Source: Spirochaetaceae bacterium (lineage in GTDB: Bacteria > Spirochaetota > Spirochaetia > SZUA-6 > Bin103). From it: a stretch of 19,126 nt of DNA. Shown here piece by piece: positions 6,937 to 14,924 of the stretch (positions are counted from its first letter, which is position 1; the number at the start of each line of letters is the position of its first letter). Under the pieces are notes generated by a model, which searched no databases, was not told the DNA's origin, and was given only the letters and a program-made list of their open reading frames with translations. The stretch spans positions 1 through 19,126 of the forward strand of contig JAPOQV010000378.1 in the NCBI GenBank assembly GCA_026710565.1. The letters run 5' to 3'. Both the position numbers and the translations under genes were made by a program.

Positions 6937-7627
6937 CGCAGGAGCGCCGCCCATCCTGCAGGCACGGCGCGCCACCAGGCGCTACGTCAGCAAGGCCGGG
7001 GAGGTCGTGGCGTTGCGGAACGTCGATCTGAGCATTGGAGAGGGAGACTTCGCCATCGTCCTCGGTCCATCCGGAAGCGGCAAGAGCACGCTGCTCAACG
7101 TGCTCTCCGGTATCGATACGGTCGACGAGGGAGCGGTTCTCTACCGCGGTCGGGCGCTGAGCAGCTACTCGGACGCGGGGCGCACCCACCTGCGCCGGCG
7201 CTCCATCGCCGTGGTGTTCCAGAGCTTCGAGCTCGTTTCTCTCATGAGCTGCTACCGCAACATCGAGTACCCCCTGCTGCTGGCACGGCTCCCGCGGGCG
7301 CAGCGGCGCCGCCGCGTGCAGGAGATTGCCGACCGTCTGGAGATCGGGCACCTGCTCGGGCGGCGGGTCAACGCCGTCTCCGTGGGGCAGCGGCAGCGCG
7401 TCGCCATCGCCCGCGCTCTGGTGGCGGAGCCGGAGGTGATGCTGGGCGACGAGATCACCGGCAGCCTCGACTCGCGTTCGTCGCGGCGGATCTACGCGCT
7501 GCTGCGCGAGCAGCAGCGGACCGGCGGACGCACCTTCGTGATGGTCACGCACGACAGCTCGCTGGTGGAACCGTCCGACCGGTTGTTCCGGTTGCGCGAC
7601 GGAACGCTGCGAGAGCAGGGCGCGTAG
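6926..7627 (+). CDS. ABC transporter ATP-binding protein (LolD/MacB type) with non-consensus signature
   Basis: A 233-residue ATPase. Walker A is GPSGSGKST (47-55), Q-loop Gln99 (VVFQSFELV), Walker B VMLGDE (172-176 region, Asp175 Glu176), D-loop SLD (180-182) and H-loop His209 (VTHD). The order and size match the LolD/MacB/FtsE group that powers lipoprotein export, efflux or cell-division permeases. Two usually invariant stretches differ: the LSGGQ signature reads VSVGQ (151-155), and the DEPTG after Walker B reads DEITG. It starts at GTG 6926, overlapping the TPR gene by 11 bases; the in-frame ATG at 6872 would overlap much more. The permease gene follows after four bases. Function as a transporter ATPase is firm; full activity with the altered signature is uncertain. 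Confidence 0.92.
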   Translation: MRSDAGAPPILQARRATRRYVSKAGEVVALRNVDLSIGEGDFAIVLGPSGSGKSTLLNVLSGIDTVDEGAVLYRGRALSSYSDAGRTHLRRRSIAVVFQSFELVSLMSCYRNIEYPLLLARLPRAQRRRRVQEIADRLEIGHLLGRRVNAVSVGQRQRVAIARALVAEPEVMLGDEITGSLDSRSSRRIYALLREQQRTGGRTFVMVTHDSSLVEPSDRLFRLRDGTLREQGA

Positions 7628-7631
7628 CCGC

Positions 7632-8852
7632 ATGCTCCTGGTCGTCCACGCACTCCTCAACGTCGTCCACAACCTGCGACGGACCCTGGCCGCGGTGGTG
7701 ATCATCGCTCTGGGGACGGGGTTGCTGTTTCTGAGCCACGCCTATCTGCAGGGGCTCTACAGCATTCTCAGCTTCGGCATCCGCAACCAAGCCGGCGACC
7801 TGCAGATCCATCACGCCGATTACGACCACGCGAGCATGACCGCGCAGCCGCTCATCCCGGGCGACGTGTTGACCCGGATGGAGCGGATCCTTGCCGGCGA
7901 CTTCCCCGAGGTGCGGACGGTCAGCCGGGAGTTGCTGTTCGGCGGGCTGTTCGAGGCCGGGGCGCAGAGCCAGGGAGTGTCCGGAGTCGGACTCGAGACC
8001 GATCGCCTGCATCGCGGGTCCGCGAGCCGGCGCGTGCTGGTGGCGGGCACCGACCTGACGTATGGCGACGACGCCCACACGATCCTGGGCGAGGGCGTGG
8101 CCAAGCAGGTCGACGCGGAGCCGGGTGGAAGCGCGACCGTGCAGGTCTACACCGACTCGGGGCAGGAGCGCCGGCTGGAGGTCCAGGTCAAGGGCGTCAT
8201 CCGTACCGGCAGCAGCTTCGCCGACGCCTACTTCATCTACGTGCCGCTGCCGTTCGCGCAGCGATTGACCGGCACCGACGGCGTCCATCGGATGCTGCTG
8301 TTTCTGCGCCACGAACGACAACTTGCCACCGTACGGGAGCGCCTGAGCGAGCTGATCGAAGGCCACGACCTGCCGCTGGCGGTGTCGAGCTGGCGCGAGG
8401 TGCAGGACTTCTACGATCAACTCAAGTCGTTCTACGACGTGCTGTTCACCTTCGTGATCGCGGTCGTGACGGTGCTCTCGATGGTCGCCATCTTCGCGAT
8501 CATCTCGGTCAGTTTCCTGGAGCGGCTGCGGGAGCTGGGGTCGTTGCGTGCGATCGGCACCACGCGGGCGGAGCTGCTGTCGCTGTTGCTGGTCGAGGCG
8601 CTGGCGACCTACCTGGTGGGCGCCGCGGCGGCGCTGGGTCTCGGTCCGGCCGCGGGCACGATCATCAATGCCCTGGGCATCACCTTCGTCCCGATCGGCA
8701 GCAACCTCGCGGTTCCGTTCTACATCGACCTGGAACCGCGCTACTTCCTGATCCCGGCCGCGATCACACTGTTGATGACCACGGCCGCGGCACTGGTTCC
8801 CGTGGTGCGCACCGCCCGCATGAGCGTCGCCCACGTCCTGCGCCACGAATAG
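7632..8852 (+). CDS. FtsX-family ABC transporter permease (MacB/LolC-E type)
   Basis: A 406-residue permease with the four-helix FtsX/MacB layout: one N-terminal transmembrane helix (about 15-36, LAAVVIIALGTGLLFLSHAY region), a large periplasmic domain (about 40-265), then three helices (about 270-297 FTFVIAVVTVLSMVAIFAII region, 315-345, and 377-395). The segment SFLERLRELGSLRAIGTTRAELL is the typical coupling region before the third helix, and RTARMSVAHVLRHE is the usual end. Such proteins do not pump small solutes in; they move lipoproteins, peptides or lipids from the outer face of the inner membrane. The start is ATG 7632 with a weak Shine-Dalgarno, so it is probably coupled to the ATPase. 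Confidence 0.92.
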   Translation: MLLVVHALLNVVHNLRRTLAAVVIIALGTGLLFLSHAYLQGLYSILSFGIRNQAGDLQIHHADYDHASMTAQPLIPGDVLTRMERILAGDFPEVRTVSRELLFGGLFEAGAQSQGVSGVGLETDRLHRGSASRRVLVAGTDLTYGDDAHTILGEGVAKQVDAEPGGSATVQVYTDSGQERRLEVQVKGVIRTGSSFADAYFIYVPLPFAQRLTGTDGVHRMLLFLRHERQLATVRERLSELIEGHDLPLAVSSWREVQDFYDQLKSFYDVLFTFVIAVVTVLSMVAIFAIISVSFLERLRELGSLRAIGTTRAELLSLLLVEALATYLVGAAAALGLGPAAGTIINALGITFVPIGSNLAVPFYIDLEPRYFLIPAAITLLMTTAAALVPVVRTARMSVAHVLRHE

Positions 8853-8959
8853 GATTCATCCCGTGCCGAGAGTGCAGGTGGCAACATCGTCGCCGAAATT
8901 CGTCCACAGCGCATACGCGGAAGGGAACGAGAGAGTGAGCCGCAAGTACCATGACGGGC

Positions 8960-8968
8960 TGCTACCAT
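8960..8968 (+). promoter_or_regulatory. Extended -10 promoter of the histidine phosphatase gene
   Basis: TGCTACCAT contains the TGn extension plus TACCAT. Transcription would begin about 8975, only about four bases before the GTG at 8979, and no Shine-Dalgarno is present, so the message may be leaderless. No good -35 is seen. The rest of 8853-8959 shows no gene and no clear terminator. Confidence 0.4.
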
Positions 8969-8978
8969 CCGCGGGCTA

Positions 8979-9641
8979 GTGAGAGACTTCCCGAGCCTCC
9001 GGCTGTTCCTGGTGCGCCACGCACAGGCGCGTCATGCGCCGGGCACCAGCTACGAGGACGCCTCGCTGTCGGCGCTTGGCCGAACGCAGGCGGCCGCGGT
9101 TGCGCGCGCCTGCACCGATCGCCCGCCCGACGTCCTGTATAGCAGCCCGGCACCACGGGCGCGCGAGACCGCGGACCTGATCAGTGTCGCCGCCGGGCTT
9201 TCGGTGACGGTCGATGAGCGCTTATTGGAGTACCGCTCCGGCACCATCACCGACCCTGGCCTCACCGTGGAGCAGATTCTCCAGCGACGTGGCGACCTCT
9301 TGGCGTGGCACCCGAACAGCAAACTGGCCCCCGACGGCGAGACGACACGCGAGTTCGCGGCGCGGGTCAAGGCCGCGACCGACGAGATCGTCGCCCGCCA
9401 TGTCGGCGATCGCGTGGTGATCGTCTCCCATGCCGGAGCCATCCACATGATCATCCGGTGGGCGAGCGGCCTCGGCCCCGACACCCCGGTGCTGCACGGC
9501 TTCCTGATTGCCAACGCCAGCATCAGCGAGCTGATCCACTGGCCGGGCGGGCGCATAACCGGAGGTGGGCCCCGTTATACCGAGTTCGCCAGCGTTGGAT
9601 CGGTCGACCACTTGCCGTCCGAGCATCGCAGCGGCAACTGA
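8979..9641 (+). CDS. Histidine phosphatase family protein (phosphoglycerate mutase-like)
   Basis: A 220-residue member of the histidine phosphatase superfamily, which transfers phosphate through a phosphohistidine. The catalytic LVRHAQ (11-16; Arg13, His14) stands near the N-terminus, followed by LSALGRTQAAAVA (30-42), the second phosphate-pocket arginine in SSPAPRARETA (Arg60), the acid Glu84 in LLEYRSG, and the second histidine in VIVSHAG (His151). All active-site positions are filled, so a working phosphatase is expected; the substrate cannot be read. It begins with GTG without a Shine-Dalgarno. No obvious operon partner. The 208 bases after it (9642-9849) contain nothing I can identify. 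Confidence 0.92.
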   Translation: MRDFPSLRLFLVRHAQARHAPGTSYEDASLSALGRTQAAAVARACTDRPPDVLYSSPAPRARETADLISVAAGLSVTVDERLLEYRSGTITDPGLTVEQILQRRGDLLAWHPNSKLAPDGETTREFAARVKAATDEIVARHVGDRVVIVSHAGAIHMIIRWASGLGPDTPVLHGFLIANASISELIHWPGGRITGGGPRYTEFASVGSVDHLPSEHRSGN

Positions 9642-9851
9642 CGGTTGCGCGCGTCGGCTGAATTCTCTATAGAACTGCCTTCGTGGCAGATCGAGTTATC
9701 CCGGCTGATCACGCGCCCAAAGACTCGGTCGACCGACATCTGCACCGTTCCGAGATCGGCTGACATCCTGCTGCTTTTCCCTGGTGCCCCCCTGCGAGCG
9801 TCGGCCGCGTGCCGAGGGCGAATCAGAAGCCATCACTGTCGAGGTGGGCTG

Positions 9852-10434
9852 TTTTCTCGCGATGAGATTGACCCTCCTGAACTGCTCGAAGCAGGTGCCG
9901 TCGGATTGGATGGTCTCCTCGACCATGCGATCCGCAACAGCGCGGTGAAACCGTTCACCTGTTTCCTCGTCAAGGTGTTGCTGAAGGGCACGATCGAGGG
10001 ATTCTCCACCCACTTCAGCATCTCATCCTGGTCGGCGAAGTAGCGATCGGCGTTCTCCCCCATATGTCGACTCTGGCAAGGGCGACGTTGTTGCCAATTC
10101 GCGATAGGCGTCTACGTGGGCATGTACCAAGGCCACTCGAACCCCTCGAAGCGGCACGGAACGTGGCGCTGGTCATCAACGCCATGGCGATTCTGTTCAA
10201 CGTGGCACAGTTGCCGGCGCCGGCGAAATTGACTCTCAGTACACCGCCTGACTTGAGGCCTTGGTGGAGAATCAGCAGGAGTTGCTCATGGTTCTTGATC
10301 CAGTGCAGCGTCGCATTGGAGAAGATGATGTCGAACGCATCACGGTACGATGACGCGCGCACATCGAGATGCCGAAACGCAAGGCTGGAACGCTCGTGGC
10401 TGCTTGCGGATTGGATCATACCCGCCGATGAATC
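9852..10434 (-). pseudogene. Decayed SAM-dependent methyltransferase (trans-aconitate methyltransferase-like)
   Basis: Pieces of one class I methyltransferase lie in order on the minus strand in different frames: IDSSAGMIQSA to SNATLHWIKNHEQLLL and GLKSGGVLRVNF (about 10434-10160); RFEGFEWPWYMPT followed by an in-frame stop (10155-10112); DAYRELATTSPLPE (about 10113-10072); GENADRYFADQDEMLKWVENPS (10060-9985); and LDEETGERFHRAVADRM to FEQFRRVNLIARK (about 9990-9852). These correspond to consecutive parts of trans-aconitate methyltransferase-type proteins, so at least four frame changes and a stop interrupt it. The SAM-binding motif I cannot be found cleanly upstream; 10435-10674 is open in the first frame but only weakly similar (KVDSSGGH may be a ruined motif I). 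Clearly non-functional. Confidence 0.88.
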
Positions 10435-10703
10435 GATTCTCACCATCGAATTCGACAGACATTGATGACCTCCTGATGAATCAACCTTGAGACGACCAGC
10501 GGCGCGTTGGCCCCCAATTGCATCGCGACGCGCTTTGTCCCTGCCATCTACAGACACCTGTGCCGACATCGCGGCATCCAGTGAACGTGATCCTGCACGG
10601 AGCACGTCCATCCGGGACTCCGCGAGGATCTTTCCTTCGCGGAAGGCTGACACGGACCGCCTTGGGGAGTCCACTTCCTGACAATCCGGTCGGATGGGGC
10701 CGC

Positions 10704-11384
10704 TTAGTTTAGTTTAGTTTGTTTCGCTCGGTCGTAACGGACTCTGAACCGGCGTACGGGTGGGTCCTCTCGATCCACGTAATCCTCGAAAGTGGTCTGC
10801 GTAAGAAGAGTGGACGCTGGGAGAGCGAGCTCAGAGGGTGCGATGGGCCACGGCAAGTCACCTTGGTCGGCACCGTCATCGCGTCCACGAGTGATCACCA
10901 ATAGTGTGCCTCCCGGCGCCACGCATGCCGCGATGGCGGACAGTGCCCGTTGTCGCAAGTGGGGTGGAAGGACCTGCAGGGTGTAGATCTCGGCGACAAA
11001 GTGGAAGCGTTCATGCCAACCGGCAGGCAGATGGAGAAGGTCGTGTACTCGATAGTCCACGGTGGAGCTCGGGAACCGATCTCGACAGGAGCGAATGGCC
11101 GTCGGAGCGACGTCAAACGCCGTCACCATAGCGCCCGAAGTCGCGAGGTACTCCGAATCATCGCCCAGACCGCAGCCGACGGTCAGGCATCTGCGATTCC
11201 GAAAGTCGTAACGGGTCTGGTGATGCCAGCTCACCAAGTGGGGATTGGGCACTCGATCCGCCCACGGAATGAGGTTGTCATGGTCCCGTTCCGCTTGGTA
11301 CAGCGGCTCAAACCAGCCGAGATGATCACCCCGGCACGAGTGCTCTTGCTGCAAGAGCCGGGCGGCATTGCGGTCAGTCGACAC
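10704..11384 (-). CDS. Class I SAM-dependent methyltransferase, intact
   Basis: A 226-residue methyltransferase. Motif I is LTVGCGLGDDSEYLA (67-81), followed by the acidic ribose-binding FDVAPTAI (Asp91), the VDYRVHDLL strand, the VAEIYTLQVLPP stretch (motif IV region) and VAPGGTLLVI (motif V-VI). The pattern PNPHLVSWH before motif I and FEDYVDREDPPVRRFRVRYDR at the end match a TPMT-like group found in diverse bacteria; the substrate is unknown. The start is GTG 11384 with GAGGT five bases upstream, lying next to the end of the Uma2-like gene, so the two may have formed an operon. The last codons run through a tandem CTAAA repeat (minus strand), giving the tail KQTKLN. Confidence 0.9.
   Translation of the reverse strand: MSTDRNAARLLQQEHSCRGDHLGWFEPLYQAERDHDNLIPWADRVPNPHLVSWHHQTRYDFRNRRCLTVGCGLGDDSEYLATSGAMVTAFDVAPTAIRSCRDRFPSSTVDYRVHDLLHLPAGWHERFHFVAEIYTLQVLPPHLRQRALSAIAACVAPGGTLLVITRGRDDGADQGDLPWPIAPSELALPASTLLTQTTFEDYVDREDPPVRRFRVRYDRAKQTKLN
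10705..10721. repeat. Short TTTAG tandem repeat at the end of the methyltransferase gene
   Basis: The plus strand reads TTAGTTTAGTTTAGTTTG, about three and a half copies of a five-base unit, overlapping the stop codon and last codons of the methyltransferase. A change in copy number would alter the C-terminus and stop. Confidence 0.7.
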
Positions 11385-11396
11385 TAAATACCTCAG

Positions 11397-12055
11397 CTAC
11401 GCGCCCAACTGCGGCGCGTCGAACACCGCCGCCACGTCGGCCGCGAATCCCTTGAGGAGGGGCGACGTGGCCGAGCTGCCGCGGGCGAACGAGCCATGCT
11501 CGACGTACGCATCCTCGCGGAGCGCAAGCACGGTAATCGTCGCATGGCGCGGGTCCGCGATCCAGTATTCCGAAGATTCCCGCTTCGGCGTAGTCGGCGC
11601 GTTTCTCTACCAGATCCCGGTCCGGATCATCCGGGCTGACGACCTCGACCACCAAGTCGGCACCCAGCCAGAAACGGTTCTGGAAGCGGGGATCCTTGCG
11701 GCTCAGGAGCAGCAGCAGGTCGGGCTCGCGAAACTTGCCCGGGCGTATCCGCAGGCGCAAGGCGGAGAACGCCACGACGCCGCCTTGCGGCATGACGTGA
11801 TCGTCGAACAGGCGGAAGAGGAACGCGAGGACAAGCTGGTGGATGGAGGTCGGCTTGGGCAGCTCCTGGACGCAACCGTCGGAGAGCTCAATCAGGCGGT
11901 TCGTGTGGTCGGTGAGCCACAGGTACGCCTCGTCGCTCCAGGCACCTTGAGGGGGCAGGACATCCGCGCAGCAGGGTGGCCAGCGCGTCCTGCGAGGTCG
12001 GCGCAGTTGGTGAGGACTCGGCCGCCATGCCTCCGATGCTCGAAGCCAGACTCAT
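11397..12055 (-). pseudogene. Uma2 family (DUF820) restriction-endonuclease-like gene with two frameshifts
   Basis: Read from ATG 12055 the protein begins MSLASSIGGMAAESS and runs to about 11966, where the frame changes. The next piece has WSDEAYLWLTDHTNRLIEL, then ELPKPTSIHQ, SALRLRIRPGKFREPDLLLL, and DLVVEVVSPDDPDRDLVEKR with ADYAEAGI, the PD-(D/E)xK-like core of Uma2 proteins. A second change at about 11575 restores EYWIADPRHATITVL and an end at DAPQLGA (stop 11397-11399). Removing one base at each break would give a continuous protein of about 218 residues, normal for the family. The molecular role of Uma2 proteins is not established. The two single-base insertions mean inactivation or assembly error. 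It sits 13 bases before the methyltransferase start. Confidence 0.87.
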
Positions 12056-12084
12056 ACTCGGTCGCGCGCGGTGTCAACCGCCGA

Positions 12085-14898
12085 TCAGTCGGCCAGAAGC
12101 AGGGTGTAGAGGCGGAGCGGGAGGTTCGCTGACAGGAACCCACGCCACGTCGACGGGTCGCCGGCCGTGCGCAGGGGAACGTCCAGGCCGCCGGCGATCG
12201 CAAGCGGCAGGTCGATCAGCGAGGTGAGGCCGACACTCAGCTCGATACCCGCGTGCGGACTCCAGGCGCGGCCGTCGCCGAGCGCCGGGAACGCCGTGAA
12301 GCGGTTCTCCGCCTCGACGTAGAGCGCGGCCGTGAGGCTGCGGAACACCACCAGGTCCAGGAGCCGGTCCTCGCGCCCGCCTACCAGGGGGAGCAGCAGG
12401 TCCAGGCCGCCGTATGCGCGCCCGGTAGCCGCCGGCTGACCGGCTCCGCTGCCGCCGCCGGCGCGCAGCCGGCTTGCCACGCCTTCGGGCGGCGCGGTGC
12501 CGATGCCGAACAGCCGCCAGTCGGCGCCCAGGTCCACGCTCGGTACCACGTACACGCGCGGGAGGATGCGCAGCGGCACCGCTGCCGCCAGGCTCGACTG
12601 CAGCGACCACGTACCGTCGCGCGGCAGCACGGTGGACCGCTGCCGCAGCGATGCGAAGTGGGGGACGGCTCCCAGCAGTCTCACCGAATCCAGCCCGATC
12701 CACGGCTCCAGCGCCGGGCGCTGATCGGCGTCCAGCCCGGCCGCGAGGGACAGGCCGCTGTCGTGGTAGGTGGGGCGGGTGCCCACCTCCAGCGGCATCC
12801 GTAGCGGCTGCCGGAAGGCGAGTGAGCCGTTCCAGTCTTCCGCGCCGTACCACGTGAAGAGGGCACCGGCGCGCGCGCCGCGCGGCAGCGACAGCTCCGC
12901 TGCGGCATAGGCCCCCGGCTCCGCCGCCGGCGCCGTGGCGAGCCACCTGACGGGATCCCCCGGCTCGATCCGGGCGGCCGCCCCCGCGCTCAGTCCGTAC
13001 GACACCATCCCGGTCGAGCGGTAGCCGAGCCCGGCGCCAAGGCGCAGGCTCTCCGCCGACACCGCGAACAGGCGCAGATCGATGTCGACCAGGTCCGCTT
13101 CGTGCCGGCTGTGCTGGCGCACCACCCAGCTCAGCCTGCGCGGGTGGTGGTTGTTCTTGCGGTCGACGTCCAGTGTGTACCACGCCGGATCGATCTCCAC
13201 GCTGCGCACGCGGCCGGCCACCTCCAGCACCTCCGTCCCTCGCACCCTGAAGTCGAGCGTCCGCTCCCCTTCGCCGCCGCCCTCCACGACGACCCGCACC
13301 GGGGCGGTCAGGCCGCTGTCGCCGTGGTCGCGGATCGTGATCCTGGCCACGTCCCCCTCGTATGCCACCCCGGCCACGGCGTAGTCGGGATAGCGGTCGG
13401 TGGTCAGCACCTGCTCGCCGACGCTCCGCATGCCCGGCCGGTGGCGCTCCAGGTGGGCGAGGAACCCCTCGGTGTCGACGAACCGGTGGCGGTACCGGCG
13501 GGCGTACTCGCCCAGTGCCTCGTCGAAGGCGTCCTTGCCCATCTCCGTCGCGAGTTGGCGCACGGCCAGCGCACCCTTGTCGTAGATCACCGCCGTCAGG
13601 CCGTTCTGGTTCTGGGCGTCCACGTCGCTTGCCACCGGGAAGTCGAAGCCCGCCTTGCGCACGGCGTGGAACCGGGTCACCAGCCGCTCGCGGAAGCTGC
13701 GGTCGGCGAGCAGGCGGCGCGCGATCACACCCGCCGCACCGGCGTCGTCCGGGAACAGGTTGTCGTCCGCGCCGTACTTCCCCTCCAGGTAGTCCAGCGT
13801 CACGTACTGGGTGAGCGACTCGCTGAGCCAGTTGTCGCTGATGAAGTCCACGGGCGTGCCGATGCCGAAGTAGAAGTGCCCGATCTCGTGCGCCACCAGG
13901 AACTCCAGCACCCGGTCCCAGAGGTCCGGGGACGGCACGTCGGCGTTGAACGCGCCGCTGCCCAGCATCACGAAGGCGTCGGCCGCCATGCCCCACGCGC
14001 CGGGCCTCACCCCCTCCACGATGGTGACGCGGCGATAGTCCAGCGGGCCCAGGGTGCGGGCGTAGTGGTCCAGCGCCTCGGCCGCGTAGCCGGCGAGCTT
14101 GCGCGCCTGGCGCTCACGGCCGGGGCGGTGGAACAGGCGCACCTCCGCGTGCGCGGATGCGGCCTCGACGAGGCGGAAGCGGTCCTCGGGAAAGATGGTC
14201 AGGGGGATGGTGGCGGCCGGGGTCCGGCTCTCGATCACGTAGGCGGTGCCGGTTTGCGCGGGCGAGGAGCGCTCGTCGTGCGAGATCACCCGGTAGCCGT
14301 GCGGGACGACGATGCGCACGCGGTAGCCGTCGATCGGCGGCAGCGTGTACCGGTGCGGATCGGGATAGAGGCGCGGGTACCAGGCGAAGCGCTGCACGAA
14401 CACGCCGCCGAGGCTGGTGAGATCTCCGGCGCGCAGGGCAGGCAGGCGAGTCCGGAACGTGACGGTGAGCCGGTAGCGCTCGCGCGGCGGAAGCCGCAGC
14501 CGCACCGCCAATCCGGGTATGGGATAGGTGAACCGGCGGCGGCCCGCCAGCGGGAGCTCCTCGAACGGCACCTCGGCGCCGTACGCGTCGACGATGCCGG
14601 TGATGCGCGTGTAGCCCGCCTCGAAGCCGTCCTGGTAGCTCGCGTCTTCGATCAGCGGGTTGGCGTGGGGGTTGGGGATGGCGCCGGCGTTGTTGAGCAG
14701 TGCCAGCACCGCGGCCTGGCCGCCGGCGAAGTCGGCCATCTCGGAGCGGCTGAAGGAGATCACCTGCGTGCCGGCGACGACCGACTCCGCCGGGTCGTAG
14801 GTCAGGTCGAATTCGTAGTCGACGGCCGCGAGCGGCGCCGTCTGCAGCAGGGCAGCGACGGTCAGGGCCGCGGCGACGGCGCCGAGACGGAACGCCAT
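12085..14898 (-). CDS. Secreted M1-like zinc metallopeptidase with a large beta-rich C-terminal domain
   Basis: A 937-residue protein. Residues 1-25 are a signal peptide (hydrophobic GAVAAALTVAALLQTAPLAA). The first ~260 residues form an M1-type N-terminal beta domain. The zinc site is HEIGH (337-341), then Glu360 in LSESLTQY after 18 residues: the HExxH-x18-E of gluzincins. The GAMEN exopeptidase motif of classical M1 aminopeptidases is replaced by PGAWGMAAD (299-307), so substrate binding may differ. The C-terminal ~370 residues, after about 565, are rich in alternating polar/hydrophobic strands with glycine and aromatic residues (LGAGLGYRSTGMVSYGLSAGA-like) and look like an outer-membrane beta-barrel; the final residues LLLAD are not the usual aromatic ending. 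ATG 14898 is chosen because it starts the signal peptide. It follows the hydroxylase by 26 bases. Confidence 0.88.
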   Translation of the reverse strand: MAFRLGAVAAALTVAALLQTAPLAAVDYEFDLTYDPAESVVAGTQVISFSRSEMADFAGGQAAVLALLNNAGAIPNPHANPLIEDASYQDGFEAGYTRITGIVDAYGAEVPFEELPLAGRRRFTYPIPGLAVRLRLPPRERYRLTVTFRTRLPALRAGDLTSLGGVFVQRFAWYPRLYPDPHRYTLPPIDGYRVRIVVPHGYRVISHDERSSPAQTGTAYVIESRTPAATIPLTIFPEDRFRLVEAASAHAEVRLFHRPGRERQARKLAGYAAEALDHYARTLGPLDYRRVTIVEGVRPGAWGMAADAFVMLGSGAFNADVPSPDLWDRVLEFLVAHEIGHFYFGIGTPVDFISDNWLSESLTQYVTLDYLEGKYGADDNLFPDDAGAAGVIARRLLADRSFRERLVTRFHAVRKAGFDFPVASDVDAQNQNGLTAVIYDKGALAVRQLATEMGKDAFDEALGEYARRYRHRFVDTEGFLAHLERHRPGMRSVGEQVLTTDRYPDYAVAGVAYEGDVARITIRDHGDSGLTAPVRVVVEGGGEGERTLDFRVRGTEVLEVAGRVRSVEIDPAWYTLDVDRKNNHHPRRLSWVVRQHSRHEADLVDIDLRLFAVSAESLRLGAGLGYRSTGMVSYGLSAGAAARIEPGDPVRWLATAPAAEPGAYAAAELSLPRGARAGALFTWYGAEDWNGSLAFRQPLRMPLEVGTRPTYHDSGLSLAAGLDADQRPALEPWIGLDSVRLLGAVPHFASLRQRSTVLPRDGTWSLQSSLAAAVPLRILPRVYVVPSVDLGADWRLFGIGTAPPEGVASRLRAGGGSGAGQPAATGRAYGGLDLLLPLVGGREDRLLDLVVFRSLTAALYVEAENRFTAFPALGDGRAWSPHAGIELSVGLTSLIDLPLAIAGGLDVPLRTAGDPSTWRGFLSANLPLRLYTLLLAD

Positions 14899-14924
14899 CG
14901 GATCGCGCGAGCGCAGCTTCGGAG

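Noticed and set aside
8853..8959. Terminator after the permease gene
   Set aside because: No stem followed by a T-run could be found.
10950..11387. Plus-strand open frame opposite the intact methyltransferase
   Set aside because: Antisense shadow without motifs or initiation signals.
12074..13996. Second minus-strand open frame (640 codons) within the peptidase
   Set aside because: High-G+C off-frame reading dominated by Arg, Gly, Ala and Pro; no domain.
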